Positions 1 to 7,142 of a stretch of DNA of 64,000 nucleotides are shown piece after piece. A program made the position numbers and the translations under genes. The notes under the pieces are model-generated. The model was not told the origin of the DNA, ran no database searches, and saw only the letters and a list, made by a program, of their open reading frames with translations. Every line of letters starts with the position of its first letter. Position 1 is the first letter of the stretch. Origin of the DNA: JALYOC01 sp036675345 (GTDB lineage: Bacteria; Myxococcota; Myxococcia; Myxococcales; Myxococcaceae); contig JAKFFE010000020.1 of assembly GCA_036675345.1 (NCBI GenBank), positions 1 through 64,000 on the forward strand, in the 5' to 3' direction.

Positions 1-123
1 GCTCGAACGGCTCGAACGGCTCGAACGGCTCGAACGGCTCGAACGGCTCGAACGGCTCGAACGGCTCGAACGGCTCGAACGGCTCGAACGGCTCGAACGG
101 CTCGAACGGCTCGAACGGCTCGA
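1..123. repeat. 9-bp tandem repeat (CTCGAACGG), 13 perfect copies plus a partial one
   Basis: The unit CTCGAACGG starts at position 2 and recurs without a mismatch to 118, followed by a partial unit to 123. It probably continues beyond the left edge. The period is a multiple of three, so all frames stay open: Leu-Glu-Arg, Ser-Asn-Gly or Arg-Thr-Ala on the plus strand. The Ser-Asn-Gly frame is the frame of the S26 peptidase downstream and is open without a stop from 1 to 827. The repeat could therefore be a low-complexity linker or intergenic satellite DNA. Perfect copies suggest recent slippage. Confidence 0.97.
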
Positions 124-140
124 GCAACACGGGGGGCCCT

Positions 141-217
141 GGGGGAAACTTGTCTCCGGGAACAGTTTCCCCCCCGGTTTTGGGCCAGATTTGCCGTGGA
201 ACTTGTCTCCACGAACA
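141..217. repeat. Pair of REP-like hairpin repeats
   Basis: Copy A has arms GGGGGAAACT (141-150) and AGTTTCCCCC (164-173), a perfect 10-bp stem around 13 nt. Copy B has arms CGTGGA (195-200) and TCCACG (208-213). Both contain an 18-bp core differing at two positions: AACTTGTCTCCGGGAACA at 147-164 and the same with AC for GG at 200-217. They lie between the 9-bp satellite and the peptidase gene. They could be palindromic intergenic repeats or tandem protein-binding sites. No T-run follows either copy, so a terminator is less likely. Confidence 0.6.
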
Positions 218-314
218 AACTTCCCCCACGCGCCTTGCCGGAGCCGGCGAGCCGGGGGCGGGAATCCCGCGCTCGGGTCCACAGGGAGAGAGGGCGCGCG
301 GGCCGAAAACGACC

Positions 315-827
315 TTGCGCCCGGAAGCCGTTCAAGAGGCCTCGCGGGGCAGGACGGCCGCTGTTCAGGATCCGGGCTGCGAGCTCAGGCGGATCCCGTA
401 CCTCATCCGCGGCGACTCATTGGCCCCTCGCGTGGCTCCGGGCATTCAATTGGAACTGGTGGAGGGTTACTACCGCTGCCACCCACCGCGCCGAGGCGAG
501 CTGGTGGTCTTCCCGTGGGTCGGCCACCCCGCCCCGTTGGGAAAGGTGATCGCCGCCGTTCCCGGAGACCGCTTTGAAGTGCGGATGCTGGAGCGCAGCT
601 GGCGGTTGTTGATCAGTGGCGAGCCGGCAGTGAACTCAGAGGGACAGGGCTACTTCCTGGATGAGCGGGCCCGGAGGGTGCTCCAACACCTTGCCGAGAG
701 TACCGGTGGCGTCGTGCCCCCGGACGCGCTGCTGGTCCTGGGGGACAAGCCGCAGCTGACCGCGGACAGCCGCCGCTTCGGGTTCATCCCCCTTCAGTCC
801 GTGCTGGGCAGACTGAACGCGCCGTAG
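315..827 (+). CDS. S24/S26-type signal-peptidase-like protein
   Basis: About 170 residues from a TTG at 315. The sequence carries the type I signal peptidase (S26) signatures: RGDSLAP with candidate nucleophile Ser35, LGKVIAAVPGD with candidate general base Lys77, and a C-terminal GDK-x5-DSRRFGFIP block matching the GDN-x-DSR-x-G-x-VP box. No membrane anchor is visible, unlike LepB, so this resembles the compact soluble myxobacterial and TraF/LexA-like members. The substrate is unknown. The start is uncertain. The frame is open back to the window edge, and TTG at 150 is an alternative, but 150-314 holds hairpin repeats and reads as non-coding. The gene stands alone ahead of a convergent isomerase gene. 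Confidence 0.75.
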   Translation: MRPEAVQEASRGRTAAVQDPGCELRRIPYLIRGDSLAPRVAPGIQLELVEGYYRCHPPRRGELVVFPWVGHPAPLGKVIAAVPGDRFEVRMLERSWRLLISGEPAVNSEGQGYFLDERARRVLQHLAESTGGVVPPDALLVLGDKPQLTADSRRFGFIPLQSVLGRLNAP

Positions 828-911
828 CCGCACCTCAACCACCGGCGCGATCGGGAGCCGCGCCCCCTCTTGATTCAGGAAGCGCGAGCCAAAGCCCGCG
901 CTCCCCTTTCC

Positions 912-1394
912 TCAGTGCTCGTGACCGGGAACGTGCGCGTGGCCGTGCTCGCGCTCCTCGTCGGTGGCGGCGCGGACCTCGCGGATGTTCACGTCGAAGT
1001 GGAGGGTCTTGCCGGCCATCGGGTGGTTGGAGTCCACGGTGATCAGGTCCCCCTTCACCGCCTTGATCAGGAAGTCGATCTCATCGCCGTCGTCGTCGGT
1101 GGCGGTGAGGACCCCTCCCTCCTCCAGGACCAGATCCTTGGGGAGGCTGTCGCGGGGCACCTCCTCCACACCTTCCGGGTCGTATTCGCCGTAGGCCTCG
1201 CCGGGCGGCACCACCACCTTCACGGTCTCGCCGGCGCCCTTGCCCTCCAGCGCCTTCTCCAGCCCGGGGACGATCTCCTCGTAGCCGTGCAGATAGACCA
1301 GCGGGTCCTCGGCGGTGCCCTCGTCGACCAGCTCGCCGTCGGGGAGGTGCAGCCGGTATTCCAGCGTCGCGACGGTGTCCTTGGTGATCTTCAT
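912..1394 (-). CDS. SlyD-type FKBP peptidyl-prolyl cis-trans isomerase
   Basis: 160 residues, a usual size for SlyD-type FKBPs. The FKBP half is visible around DGELVDEGT and YLHGYEEIVPGLEKAL. The inserted-in-flap chaperone domain follows (GEAYGEYDPEGVEEVP to the DSNHPMAGKTLHFDVNI return strand). The tail is histidine-rich (HGHAHVPGHEH), as in metal-binding SlyD proteins. It should catalyse prolyl isomerisation and act as a cytoplasmic folding chaperone, possibly binding nickel or zinc through the tail. The start is ATG at 1394 because a GAGGAAGGG ribosome-binding site precedes it at proper spacing; a longer frame upstream lacks one. It lies downstream of the hydrolase gene on the same strand, about 170 bp away. 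Confidence 0.93.
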   Translation of the reverse strand: MKITKDTVATLEYRLHLPDGELVDEGTAEDPLVYLHGYEEIVPGLEKALEGKGAGETVKVVVPPGEAYGEYDPEGVEEVPRDSLPKDLVLEEGGVLTATDDDGDEIDFLIKAVKGDLITVDSNHPMAGKTLHFDVNIREVRAATDEEREHGHAHVPGHEH

Positions 1395-1562
1395 TCTTCG
1401 CCCTTCCTCGGCAGGTTTTTTGGAGGCGCCCACATACATGGTTCCGGGCTGCGGACCGAACAAGATGCGCCGGCTTCTTCTCCCAGTTGAGCAAGCAGGC
1501 AGGCAGAGTCGCCCCGCACCGGGGAAGAGCAGAACAGGCGGGGCCCTCGGCAGGACCCGTTC

Positions 1563-3602
1563 CTACCGACCCGCCTCGATGACCACCGGCAGCTCCACGA
1601 AGCTGGCCTGTCCCGGAGTGCGGTACACGCGCTGGGTTGCCTGCCGGTAGTCCCCGGGCTGGGCCTCGAAGATGCTCTTCACGAACGTCTGCGGATTCCG
1701 GTCGTAGAGCGGGAACCAGGTGGAGTGGATCTGCACCATGATCCGGTGGCCGGGCATGAACACGTGGTGGGCGGTGGGCAGCGCAAAGCGGTACGGCAGC
1801 GCCTTCCCCGGGGTCAGCGCCACCGGCTTCTCGAAGCTCTCCCGGTAGCGGCCGCGGAAGATGTCGCCGGCGACCGTCAACTGGTAGCCGCCCATTTCCG
1901 GGTCCAGCGCGAACTCCTCCGGGTACACGTCCACCAGCTTCACCACCCAGTCGGAGTCGGTGCCGCTGGTCGACGCGATCAGGTTCGCGATCGGCCGGCC
2001 GCTGATCTTGACCGGCTCGGTCAACACCTCGGAGACGTAGACCAGCACGTCCGGGCGGGCGGCCGTCTCCCGCTGGTCCCGCACCAGCCACGTTCTCCAG
2101 GGGTCGGTGGAGGCCGGAGCGCCGGAGTCCACGATCGGCCGTCCGCGGTACGGCACCGGCTTGGCCGGATCGGAGAGGTACTCGTCGAAGGCCGCACCAC
2201 CGGCGGTGGGAGCCGCGAAGCCCAGGCTGAAGTCCGGGCGGAGGTAGAGCGGCCGGGGCTTCACCGTGCAGCCGCTGGCGCAGCCCGCCGGCCACGCCGG
2301 CAGCTCCACCCAGCGGTTCCGTCCGGTCTCGAAGGCGTTCACCGGGGCCAGGCGGGCCGCCGGAGCCCCTTCCACCAGGTACTGGTCCAGGAACGGCCGC
2401 AGCATCTCGTGCCGGAAGCGGGCCGCGGTGTCACTGCCGAAGTCCAGCGCGCCCAGGCTGCTGCCGTCGCCGATCCCCTGCCCGTGGCTCCACGGTCCGA
2501 TCACCAGGAACAGTCGGTCATTCATGACGTCCTTCGGCTCCAGCGCCGCGTACAGCGCCGGGGCACCGTAGGTGTCCTCCTGGTCCCAGAGGCTGTGCAC
2601 CACCATCAGCGGCACGGTCAGCGGCCGCGCGGCAAGCACCTTGTCCACCGCCTGGTCCCGCCAGAACGCGTCGTAGGTCGGGTGCGCCAGCAGCTTGCGG
2701 TAGAACCCCAGCTGCTCCAGCCCGTGGCGGCGGGCCAGCCCGGCCACCGAGCCGGCGGAGAGGTACTCGTCGTAGGTGTCCCGGTAGCCGCTGGTCCACT
2801 TCACCTCATTCCTCCGGGTGGCCAGCTGATCGTGGATGTACGGCAGCATCGTCTGCCGGAAGGCGCCGTGGTGGAACCAGTCGTCGCCCATCCAGCCGTC
2901 CACCATCGGGTTCATCGCCACCGCCACCTTGAGTGCCGGATGGGGATCCACGGTGGCCATCAGCGGGAGGTAGCCGTCGTAGGAGATGCCCACCATCCCC
3001 ACCCGCCCGTTGGACTCGGGGACGTTCTTCACCAGCCACTCGATGGTGTCGTAGGTGTCGGTGGCGTGGTCCACCGGGGTCGGGTTCTGGGGACCACGCA
3101 GCGGGCGGTTCATCACGTAGTCGCCCTCGGAGCCGTACTTGCCCCGCACGTCCTGGACCACCCGGATGTACCCGGCCTCGATGATCACATCCGCCGGGTG
3201 GTCGTAGCCCTGGATCACGCTCGCCAGGTGCACGCTGTTCGCCTGGCGGGTCATTCCCTCCGCGTCGTAGGGGGTGCGGGTGAGCAGCATCGGCCGCCCC
3301 TTCGCCCCCCGGGGGAGGAGGATCACCGTGTGCAGCTTCACCCCGTCGCGCATCGGGATCTCCACCGAACGCCGCTCGTGGTCCAGCTGCGCCGTGGGGG
3401 AGACGAAGGTGGAGGGGATGTCACTGGGAAACTGCGGATAGCCACCGTCCGGACCCAACACCGGCGCGGGCGGAGCGGCGGGCGGGGAGGCCTCGACGGC
3501 CGGAGAGGTCGCAATCACCGGGGGCTCCGGCCGGACCACGGTGAGGCACCCCAGGGCGAGAAGGCACAGCGGGGCGAGGCGCCGGAGCGGATCGTTTGGC
3601 AT
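1563..3602 (-). CDS. CocE/NonD family acyl hydrolase, predicted lipoprotein
   Basis: 679 residues. The N-terminus has basic residues, a hydrophobic stretch and a lipobox ending at Cys19 (LLALGC), followed by a Pro/Ala-rich linker, so export and lipidation are predicted. The body matches the X-Pro dipeptidyl-peptidase S15/CocE family: MRDGVKLHTVILLPRG, DVRGKYGSEG and the nucleophile elbow GMVGISYDG with Ser207. A catalytic His is likely in GPWSHGQG, and a C-terminal jelly-roll domain includes PGHRIMVQIHSTWFPLYDRNPQTF. It probably hydrolyses an ester, an amide or an alpha-amino ester; the substrate cannot be told from sequence. It is divergent from the selenoprotein candidate, with a 154-bp shared upstream region. 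Confidence 0.92.
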   Translation of the reverse strand: MPNDPLRRLAPLCLLALGCLTVVRPEPPVIATSPAVEASPPAAPPAPVLGPDGGYPQFPSDIPSTFVSPTAQLDHERRSVEIPMRDGVKLHTVILLPRGAKGRPMLLTRTPYDAEGMTRQANSVHLASVIQGYDHPADVIIEAGYIRVVQDVRGKYGSEGDYVMNRPLRGPQNPTPVDHATDTYDTIEWLVKNVPESNGRVGMVGISYDGYLPLMATVDPHPALKVAVAMNPMVDGWMGDDWFHHGAFRQTMLPYIHDQLATRRNEVKWTSGYRDTYDEYLSAGSVAGLARRHGLEQLGFYRKLLAHPTYDAFWRDQAVDKVLAARPLTVPLMVVHSLWDQEDTYGAPALYAALEPKDVMNDRLFLVIGPWSHGQGIGDGSSLGALDFGSDTAARFRHEMLRPFLDQYLVEGAPAARLAPVNAFETGRNRWVELPAWPAGCASGCTVKPRPLYLRPDFSLGFAAPTAGGAAFDEYLSDPAKPVPYRGRPIVDSGAPASTDPWRTWLVRDQRETAARPDVLVYVSEVLTEPVKISGRPIANLIASTSGTDSDWVVKLVDVYPEEFALDPEMGGYQLTVAGDIFRGRYRESFEKPVALTPGKALPYRFALPTAHHVFMPGHRIMVQIHSTWFPLYDRNPQTFVKSIFEAQPGDYRQATQRVYRTPGQASFVELPVVIEAGR

Positions 3603-3756
3603 CGGAGCGGACGGTATCCAGATTGGACCGCTCCCACCGGCAATTCGTCCTTGTCCACCCAGCAGGCTGGCGAGAGCCCCGGTCCAGGGAGGACACCCCT
3701 GGGGCGCGAGAAAGAGAGTGGTCCCGGCGAAGGCTGGGCGCTATCTGTGCCCGACC

Positions 3757-4374
3757 ATGAGCGCTCCCGTCATCGTCCGAGTGTGGTCCGACTTCGTTTG
3801 ACCCTGGTGCTACGTCGGCCTCGTGGAGGTCGAGAAGCTTCGCGGTGAGTACGAGATTGAAGTGGACTGGCAGCCGTTCTTCCTGCGCCCGGAGACGCCT
3901 CCCGAAGGCTCTCCCCTGCCGGAGTACATCAAGCAGAAGGTGCGGGATCCGAACAACCCGCTCAAGGCCCGCGCCGCGCGCGAGGGACTGAAGATGCAGT
4001 TCCGGGACATCACCCCCTCCACCCGCCGCGCGCACGAGGCGGTGGAGTTCGCCCGGGGGAAGGGGAAGCTGGCGCCGCTGCACGCCTCACTGCTCAAGCG
4101 CTACTGGGAGGAGTCGCAGGACCTGTACGCGATGGAGACCCTGCGCGGCGCGGCCGTGGATGCCGGGCTGGATCCGGACGAACTCCAGCGGGCGATCGAA
4201 CGCGGCGACTACCGCCAGCGGGTGGAGGAACTGGTGGCGCAGGCGCAGCAGATGGGAGTCAGCGCGGTGCCCACCTTCGTCCTCGGCGACAAGTTCGGGA
4301 TCCAGGGTGCCCAGGAGCTGCCCACCTTCCGCCACGCGATGGAGCGGCTGGGGGCCAAGCCCAAGGTCCGCTAG
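3757..4374 (+). CDS. FrnE/DsbA-like thioredoxin-fold oxidoreductase, candidate selenoprotein with in-frame UGA
   Basis: 205 residues if UGA at 3799-3801 is read as selenocysteine. The frame from ATG 3757 begins MSAPVIVRVWSDFV, then UGA, then PWCYVGLVEVEKL. This is the FrnE/DsbA start, in which the motif is normally CPWC; here it is U15-P-W-C18. After the UGA the frame continues unbroken to 4374, with helical insert residues and the cis-proline loop GVSAVPTFVLGD plus GIQGAQ. Starting at GTG 3823 would delete the first strand and the whole active site, so readthrough is favoured. A hairpin at 3815-3833 fits the bacterial SECIS pattern. It is probably a cytoplasmic dithiol oxidoreductase or isomerase. 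A Cys-to-stop mutation or sequencing error is the alternative. Confidence 0.82.
3815..3833 (+). promoter_or_regulatory. Candidate bacterial SECIS element
   Basis: An 8-bp stem pairs UCGGCCUC (3815-3822) with GAGGUCGA (3826-3833), with one G-U pair, and closes on the three-base loop GUG at 3823-3825. Twenty-one bases lie between the UGA (3799-3801) and the loop. Bacterial SECIS hairpins recruit SelB, lie just 3' of the UGA inside the coding sequence and have a G near the start of a small apical loop, as here. The call rests on structure and position only. Confidence 0.65.
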
Positions 4375-4430
4375 GACAGCAGAGAAGGGGCTGGCCCACG
4401 GGCCCGCCCCCGGGTCAGGATCTCCCGCGC

Positions 4431-4967
4431 ATGAGCATGCTCCACCACGCCTACCTCTTCGATCACCGGCGCTTCGAGGCAGAGCTGCTGCCGTTGCTGA
4501 CCCGTGCGCTCACCGACGGTGGCACCGGGGAGCTTCAGGCCTGGGTGCAGCTGAATCGGGCGGAGCTGACCGATCCCTACGAAGGCGACACGCTCCCCGA
4601 GTCCTGGGAGGAGAAGGTGGAGCTGCCCGATCCGCACCAGTACGGTGACTTCGCGCTCACCCGCTACTACCGGGTGGGGGACGACCGCGGGCTGGGTGAC
4701 CAGTGGCGCTTCGTCGCCGAGGTCCTCCAGCACGTGGTGGGCAACGAGGCGATGATGCTGGGGACTCCGGTGGGGCCGCGCGCCAACGTCTTCAATCCCG
4801 GGAAGATGGGCTCGTACTTTCAGCCGCCGGCGGAGGTCTCCCGCCACCTGCTGCTGCTGAAGTCGGCGATCCGGAAGTTCCCCTCCGCCGATGAGCCCCT
4901 GATCCAGCTCCAGGGGCTGCTTCAGGCTGCCGTCTCCGCGAAGCAGGGGCTGTACGTCACCTTCTAG
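4431..4967 (+). CDS. Conserved hypothetical protein
   Basis: 178 residues, soluble, with no signal peptide or membrane helix. It begins MSMLHHAYLFDHRRFEAELLP and is rich in Leu, Glu and aromatic residues. The middle is DPHQYGDFALTRYYRVGDDRGLG and the C-terminus is mostly helical. I do not recognise a catalytic motif or a named family. The overall look, with an N-terminal helix bundle and conserved Trp/Tyr patches, resembles small DUF-type proteins with unknown or immunity-like roles. Two in-frame ATGs at 4431 and 4437 compete, and neither has a strong ribosome-binding site. It is 56 bp downstream of the selenoprotein candidate, so co-transcription is possible. Confidence 0.75.
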   Translation: MSMLHHAYLFDHRRFEAELLPLLTRALTDGGTGELQAWVQLNRAELTDPYEGDTLPESWEEKVELPDPHQYGDFALTRYYRVGDDRGLGDQWRFVAEVLQHVVGNEAMMLGTPVGPRANVFNPGKMGSYFQPPAEVSRHLLLLKSAIRKFPSADEPLIQLQGLLQAAVSAKQGLYVTF

Positions 4968-4981
4968 GCGGGGGGCGACCC

Positions 4982-4997
4982 GGCGGCTGCGGCCGCC
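4982..4997. terminator. Possible bidirectional hairpin terminator
   Basis: GGCGGC (4982-4987) pairs with GCCGCC (4992-4997) around a TGCG tetraloop, and CC/GG pairs extend the stem past one mismatch. It sits between two convergent genes (stops at 4967 and 5034). No U-run follows on either strand, so support is structural and positional only. Confidence 0.35.
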
Positions 4998-5033
4998 CGG
5001 CTGACGCGGGCGATCACCTTCGAGCCGGCCCGC

Positions 5034-6047
5034 TCAGGCGTTCGCCAACGTCTCCAGCACCTTCGACCAGTGCTCGCGCATTGCCGCCCGGGCCTTCGCA
5101 TCCGGGAGCTTCTCCATGTGCACGTGGAAGGAGACGCCCCGGGTCTTGGGAAGCAGGGTGACCTGGAGGGTGGCCGGCTTCTTCCAGCCCTCCGGGTGGT
5201 AGGTCATCCGGACCCGCTGCCCGGGCTTCATCGCTCGCACCAGCCCTCGCACTGCGGGGACCCCGCGACGCTTGGGGACCTGGTAGCTGGCGCCGGGTTC
5301 GAACTTCGCCTCCGCCCCCGCGCCCAACCAGCGCTGGGGCTGGTCGGTCACCAGCTCCCACGCCTCCGCCGCGGTGATCGGCAGGGTGCGCTGCACCCCG
5401 ACCTGGAAGCCGGTGTCCGCGGTCTCGCCCACCACCCGCTTGCCGCGCGACTGCTCGTAGGCGACGGAGATCGACTGCTGCCACCAGCTGGACTCCACCT
5501 CCTCCGCCAGCAGCGCGACCAACTGCTTGTGGTTCAGCTCCGCCGCCCGCGCCTTGTCCAGCCGCTGCATCCAGGCCTTCCAGTCCCGCCCGGTGGCCTC
5601 CTTCACCGCGGTGTCGGTGACCCGCTCGGTGATCAGCGCCTTGCGCTTCTCCGTCGCCGGGGCCTTCGGCTTCTTCTTCCCGCCCAACATCGCCATCTCC
5701 GCCAGGCGCGCCTGGACCACCGCCTTGACGATCTTCAGCGGGAGCGGCTTGTCCGGCGGGAAGGTGATCCCGCTCTTGGAGGTCTTGTACCCCTCCAGCT
5801 CCGAGCTCAGCTTGGGGATCACCCCGCCGCTGAACGGATAGAGGCCGCAGTTCTTTCCGAAGAAGGCGAAGCCGGCCACCGTTCCACCCTCCACCTTCAA
5901 GGCTGGCATCTGGTAGCTGATCGCCTCGGTGGCCCCGGGGACCAGCTTGTGCAGCTGGGCCCGCAACGCACCCAGCGTCTTGCGCGCCACCGGGTCCTCC
6001 ACCTGCTGGAGATAGGCATCAATCGTCTGCGGCTTCTGCGTCGCCAT
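5034..6047 (-). CDS. DUF1801-DUF4287-SRPBCC (AHSA1-like) fusion protein
   Basis: 337 residues. Roughly residues 8-125 look like DUF1801/YdhG: VPGATEAISYQMPAL, FAFFGKNCGLYPFSGGV and ITFPPDKPLPLKIVKAVVQ. Residues around 135-200 resemble DUF4287 (GRDWKAWMQRLDKA, LNHKQLVALLAEEV, SSWWQQSISVAYEQSRG). The remainder, from GFQVGVQRTLPITAAEAWELV, is an SRPBCC/AHSA1-type hydrophobic-pocket domain. The biochemical role is unknown; SRPBCC domains bind small hydrophobic ligands or Hsp90-like partners. The start at ATG 6047 is supported by GGAGG 4 bases upstream; the longer frame upstream has no such site. The next gene is divergent. Confidence 0.85.
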   Translation of the reverse strand: MATQKPQTIDAYLQQVEDPVARKTLGALRAQLHKLVPGATEAISYQMPALKVEGGTVAGFAFFGKNCGLYPFSGGVIPKLSSELEGYKTSKSGITFPPDKPLPLKIVKAVVQARLAEMAMLGGKKKPKAPATEKRKALITERVTDTAVKEATGRDWKAWMQRLDKARAAELNHKQLVALLAEEVESSWWQQSISVAYEQSRGKRVVGETADTGFQVGVQRTLPITAAEAWELVTDQPQRWLGAGAEAKFEPGASYQVPKRRGVPAVRGLVRAMKPGQRVRMTYHPEGWKKPATLQVTLLPKTRGVSFHVHMEKLPDAKARAAMREHWSKVLETLANA

Positions 6048-6254
6048 GCGGCCTCCGGAGCCCTGGTTTCCGTCCGGCGCCAGCCTACTTTCTCCGGCCG
6101 CTCCAGTGTTCGCCACCCGGGCAGCATTTGCAGCCTTCGCGGTCCGACTTGCCCGCCTAAGCGGCCAGCTGTTCCGCGGGACGAATCGTCCGGTTGACGC
6201 GCCCCAAAGGACGAGCCCGACCTCCACCCGGCCCTTGCGTAGACTGTGGGGGTG

Positions 6255-6623
6255 ATGACCGTCGACGAATGGAAGGCGCTCCTGCGCGGCCGGCTTCGCG
6301 TGGCGCTCAGCGCGAAGGACAGGCCGGCCCTGTCGGTAATGCGGGAGACCCTGGCCGCGATCGAGAACGCCGAGGCGGTGCCGATGAGCAGTGCGCCTGC
6401 GAGCGATGACGGCGCGTTCGCGGGGAGCGCAGGCAGCCTGGGCGCCGGGGAGGTTCCGCGGCGGGTGCTGTCACCCGAAGCAGTCCTCGCCCTGCTGGAG
6501 CGGGAGCTCCGCGAGCGACGCGAAGCTGCCGCTGAGTACCTCCGACTGGGGCGCGAGGCCGAGGCGCGGGTGGTGACCGCGCAAGCGGACGTGCTCGCTT
6601 CCCTGGCGCATCCTCCGCGGTGA
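6255..6623 (+). CDS. GatB/YqeY-like small protein
   Basis: 122 residues from ATG 6255; GTG at 6246 is an in-frame alternative, with the GTGGGGG stretch acting as ribosome-binding site for the ATG. The N-terminus MTVDEWKALLRGRLRVALSAKD, then VMRETLAAIENAEAV, fits the helical start of YqeY-like proteins, which share the tail domain of GatB. A low-complexity Ala/Gly/Ser segment at about residues 45-70 replaces part of the usual core, and the C-terminal helix LLERELRERREAAAEYLRLGR is intact. Family YqeY proteins are about 150 residues, so this one is short. A link to tRNA amidation is only inferred from homology. Confidence 0.72.
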   Translation: MTVDEWKALLRGRLRVALSAKDRPALSVMRETLAAIENAEAVPMSSAPASDDGAFAGSAGSLGAGEVPRRVLSPEAVLALLERELRERREAAAEYLRLGREAEARVVTAQADVLASLAHPPR

Positions 6624-6686
6624 GGCCCCTGCCCCGACCCTCGCTGTCGGTTCACCAGACGCGAGGGCGGTGGACGCTCACTGCGC

Positions 6687-6985
6687 TCAGAACGACGCGC
6701 CGACGGTGGTGAAGTAGAAGCCGAACGACAGCGCGTCCTTGACCCCGTCGTTGCCGTTCAGATCCAGATCCAGCGTGATCATCGCGGCGGTCTCGCTGCT
6801 GGCGCGGAACACTTCGAGGGAGACCTGACCGTCGTCGTTGCGTCAAAGGTCGTCAGCAGCGACTGGCCGGTCGAGCCGGACCTGCAGCCTCCGCCCGGAC
6901 CACCGGTGCAGTCCTGGGCCACCAGTGAGGAGAGGTACTGGTGGAACGCAGGGACCAGGAGGTTGGCGGGATGGCCGCAAGATGA
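6687..6985 (-). pseudogene. 3' remnant of a secreted-type protein, frameshifted
   Basis: Reading the minus strand, a frame ends at the stop 6687-6689 with FRASSETAAMITLDLDLNGNDGVKDALSF in pieces and a terminal FYFTTVGASF. Near 6840 the sense switches frame: upstream the protein-like text is LVPAFHQYLSSLVAQDC and GSTGQSLLTTFDA in another frame. Upstream of about 6985 nothing coherent remains. The D-x-N-x-D-G and DALSFGFYF tail resembles the ends of myxobacterial secreted proteins of unknown function. I read it as a decayed gene. It occupies most of the 519-bp space between the YqeY-like gene and the LVIVD gene. Confidence 0.5.
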
Positions 6986-7142
6986 CCGAGTCGTCAGCCT
7001 TTGCTCGCCCCCGGGTTGAACGGCCGCCGCGCGCGGATCACCGCTGCCGCTGTCCTGACGTCTCTGTGATCTTCGGCCCCCCTCTGGAGCACGGCGACCG
7101 CTGTATGGTACGCGGCCCCTCCCTCCTTCTTTCGAGAGCCCG

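Noticed and set aside
1..123. CRISPR array
   Set aside because: The unit is 9 bp with no spacers, so it is a simple tandem repeat.
3757..3801. UGA as a simple nonsense mutation or sequencing error
   Set aside because: It falls exactly on the redox-active Cys column, the rest of the frame is intact and a SECIS-like hairpin follows. It remains the main alternative until sel genes are checked.
3823..4374. FrnE-like gene starting at GTG 3823
   Set aside because: That start omits the first strand and the entire redox motif. The upstream frame fits the family if UGA is selenocysteine, so the longer form is preferred.
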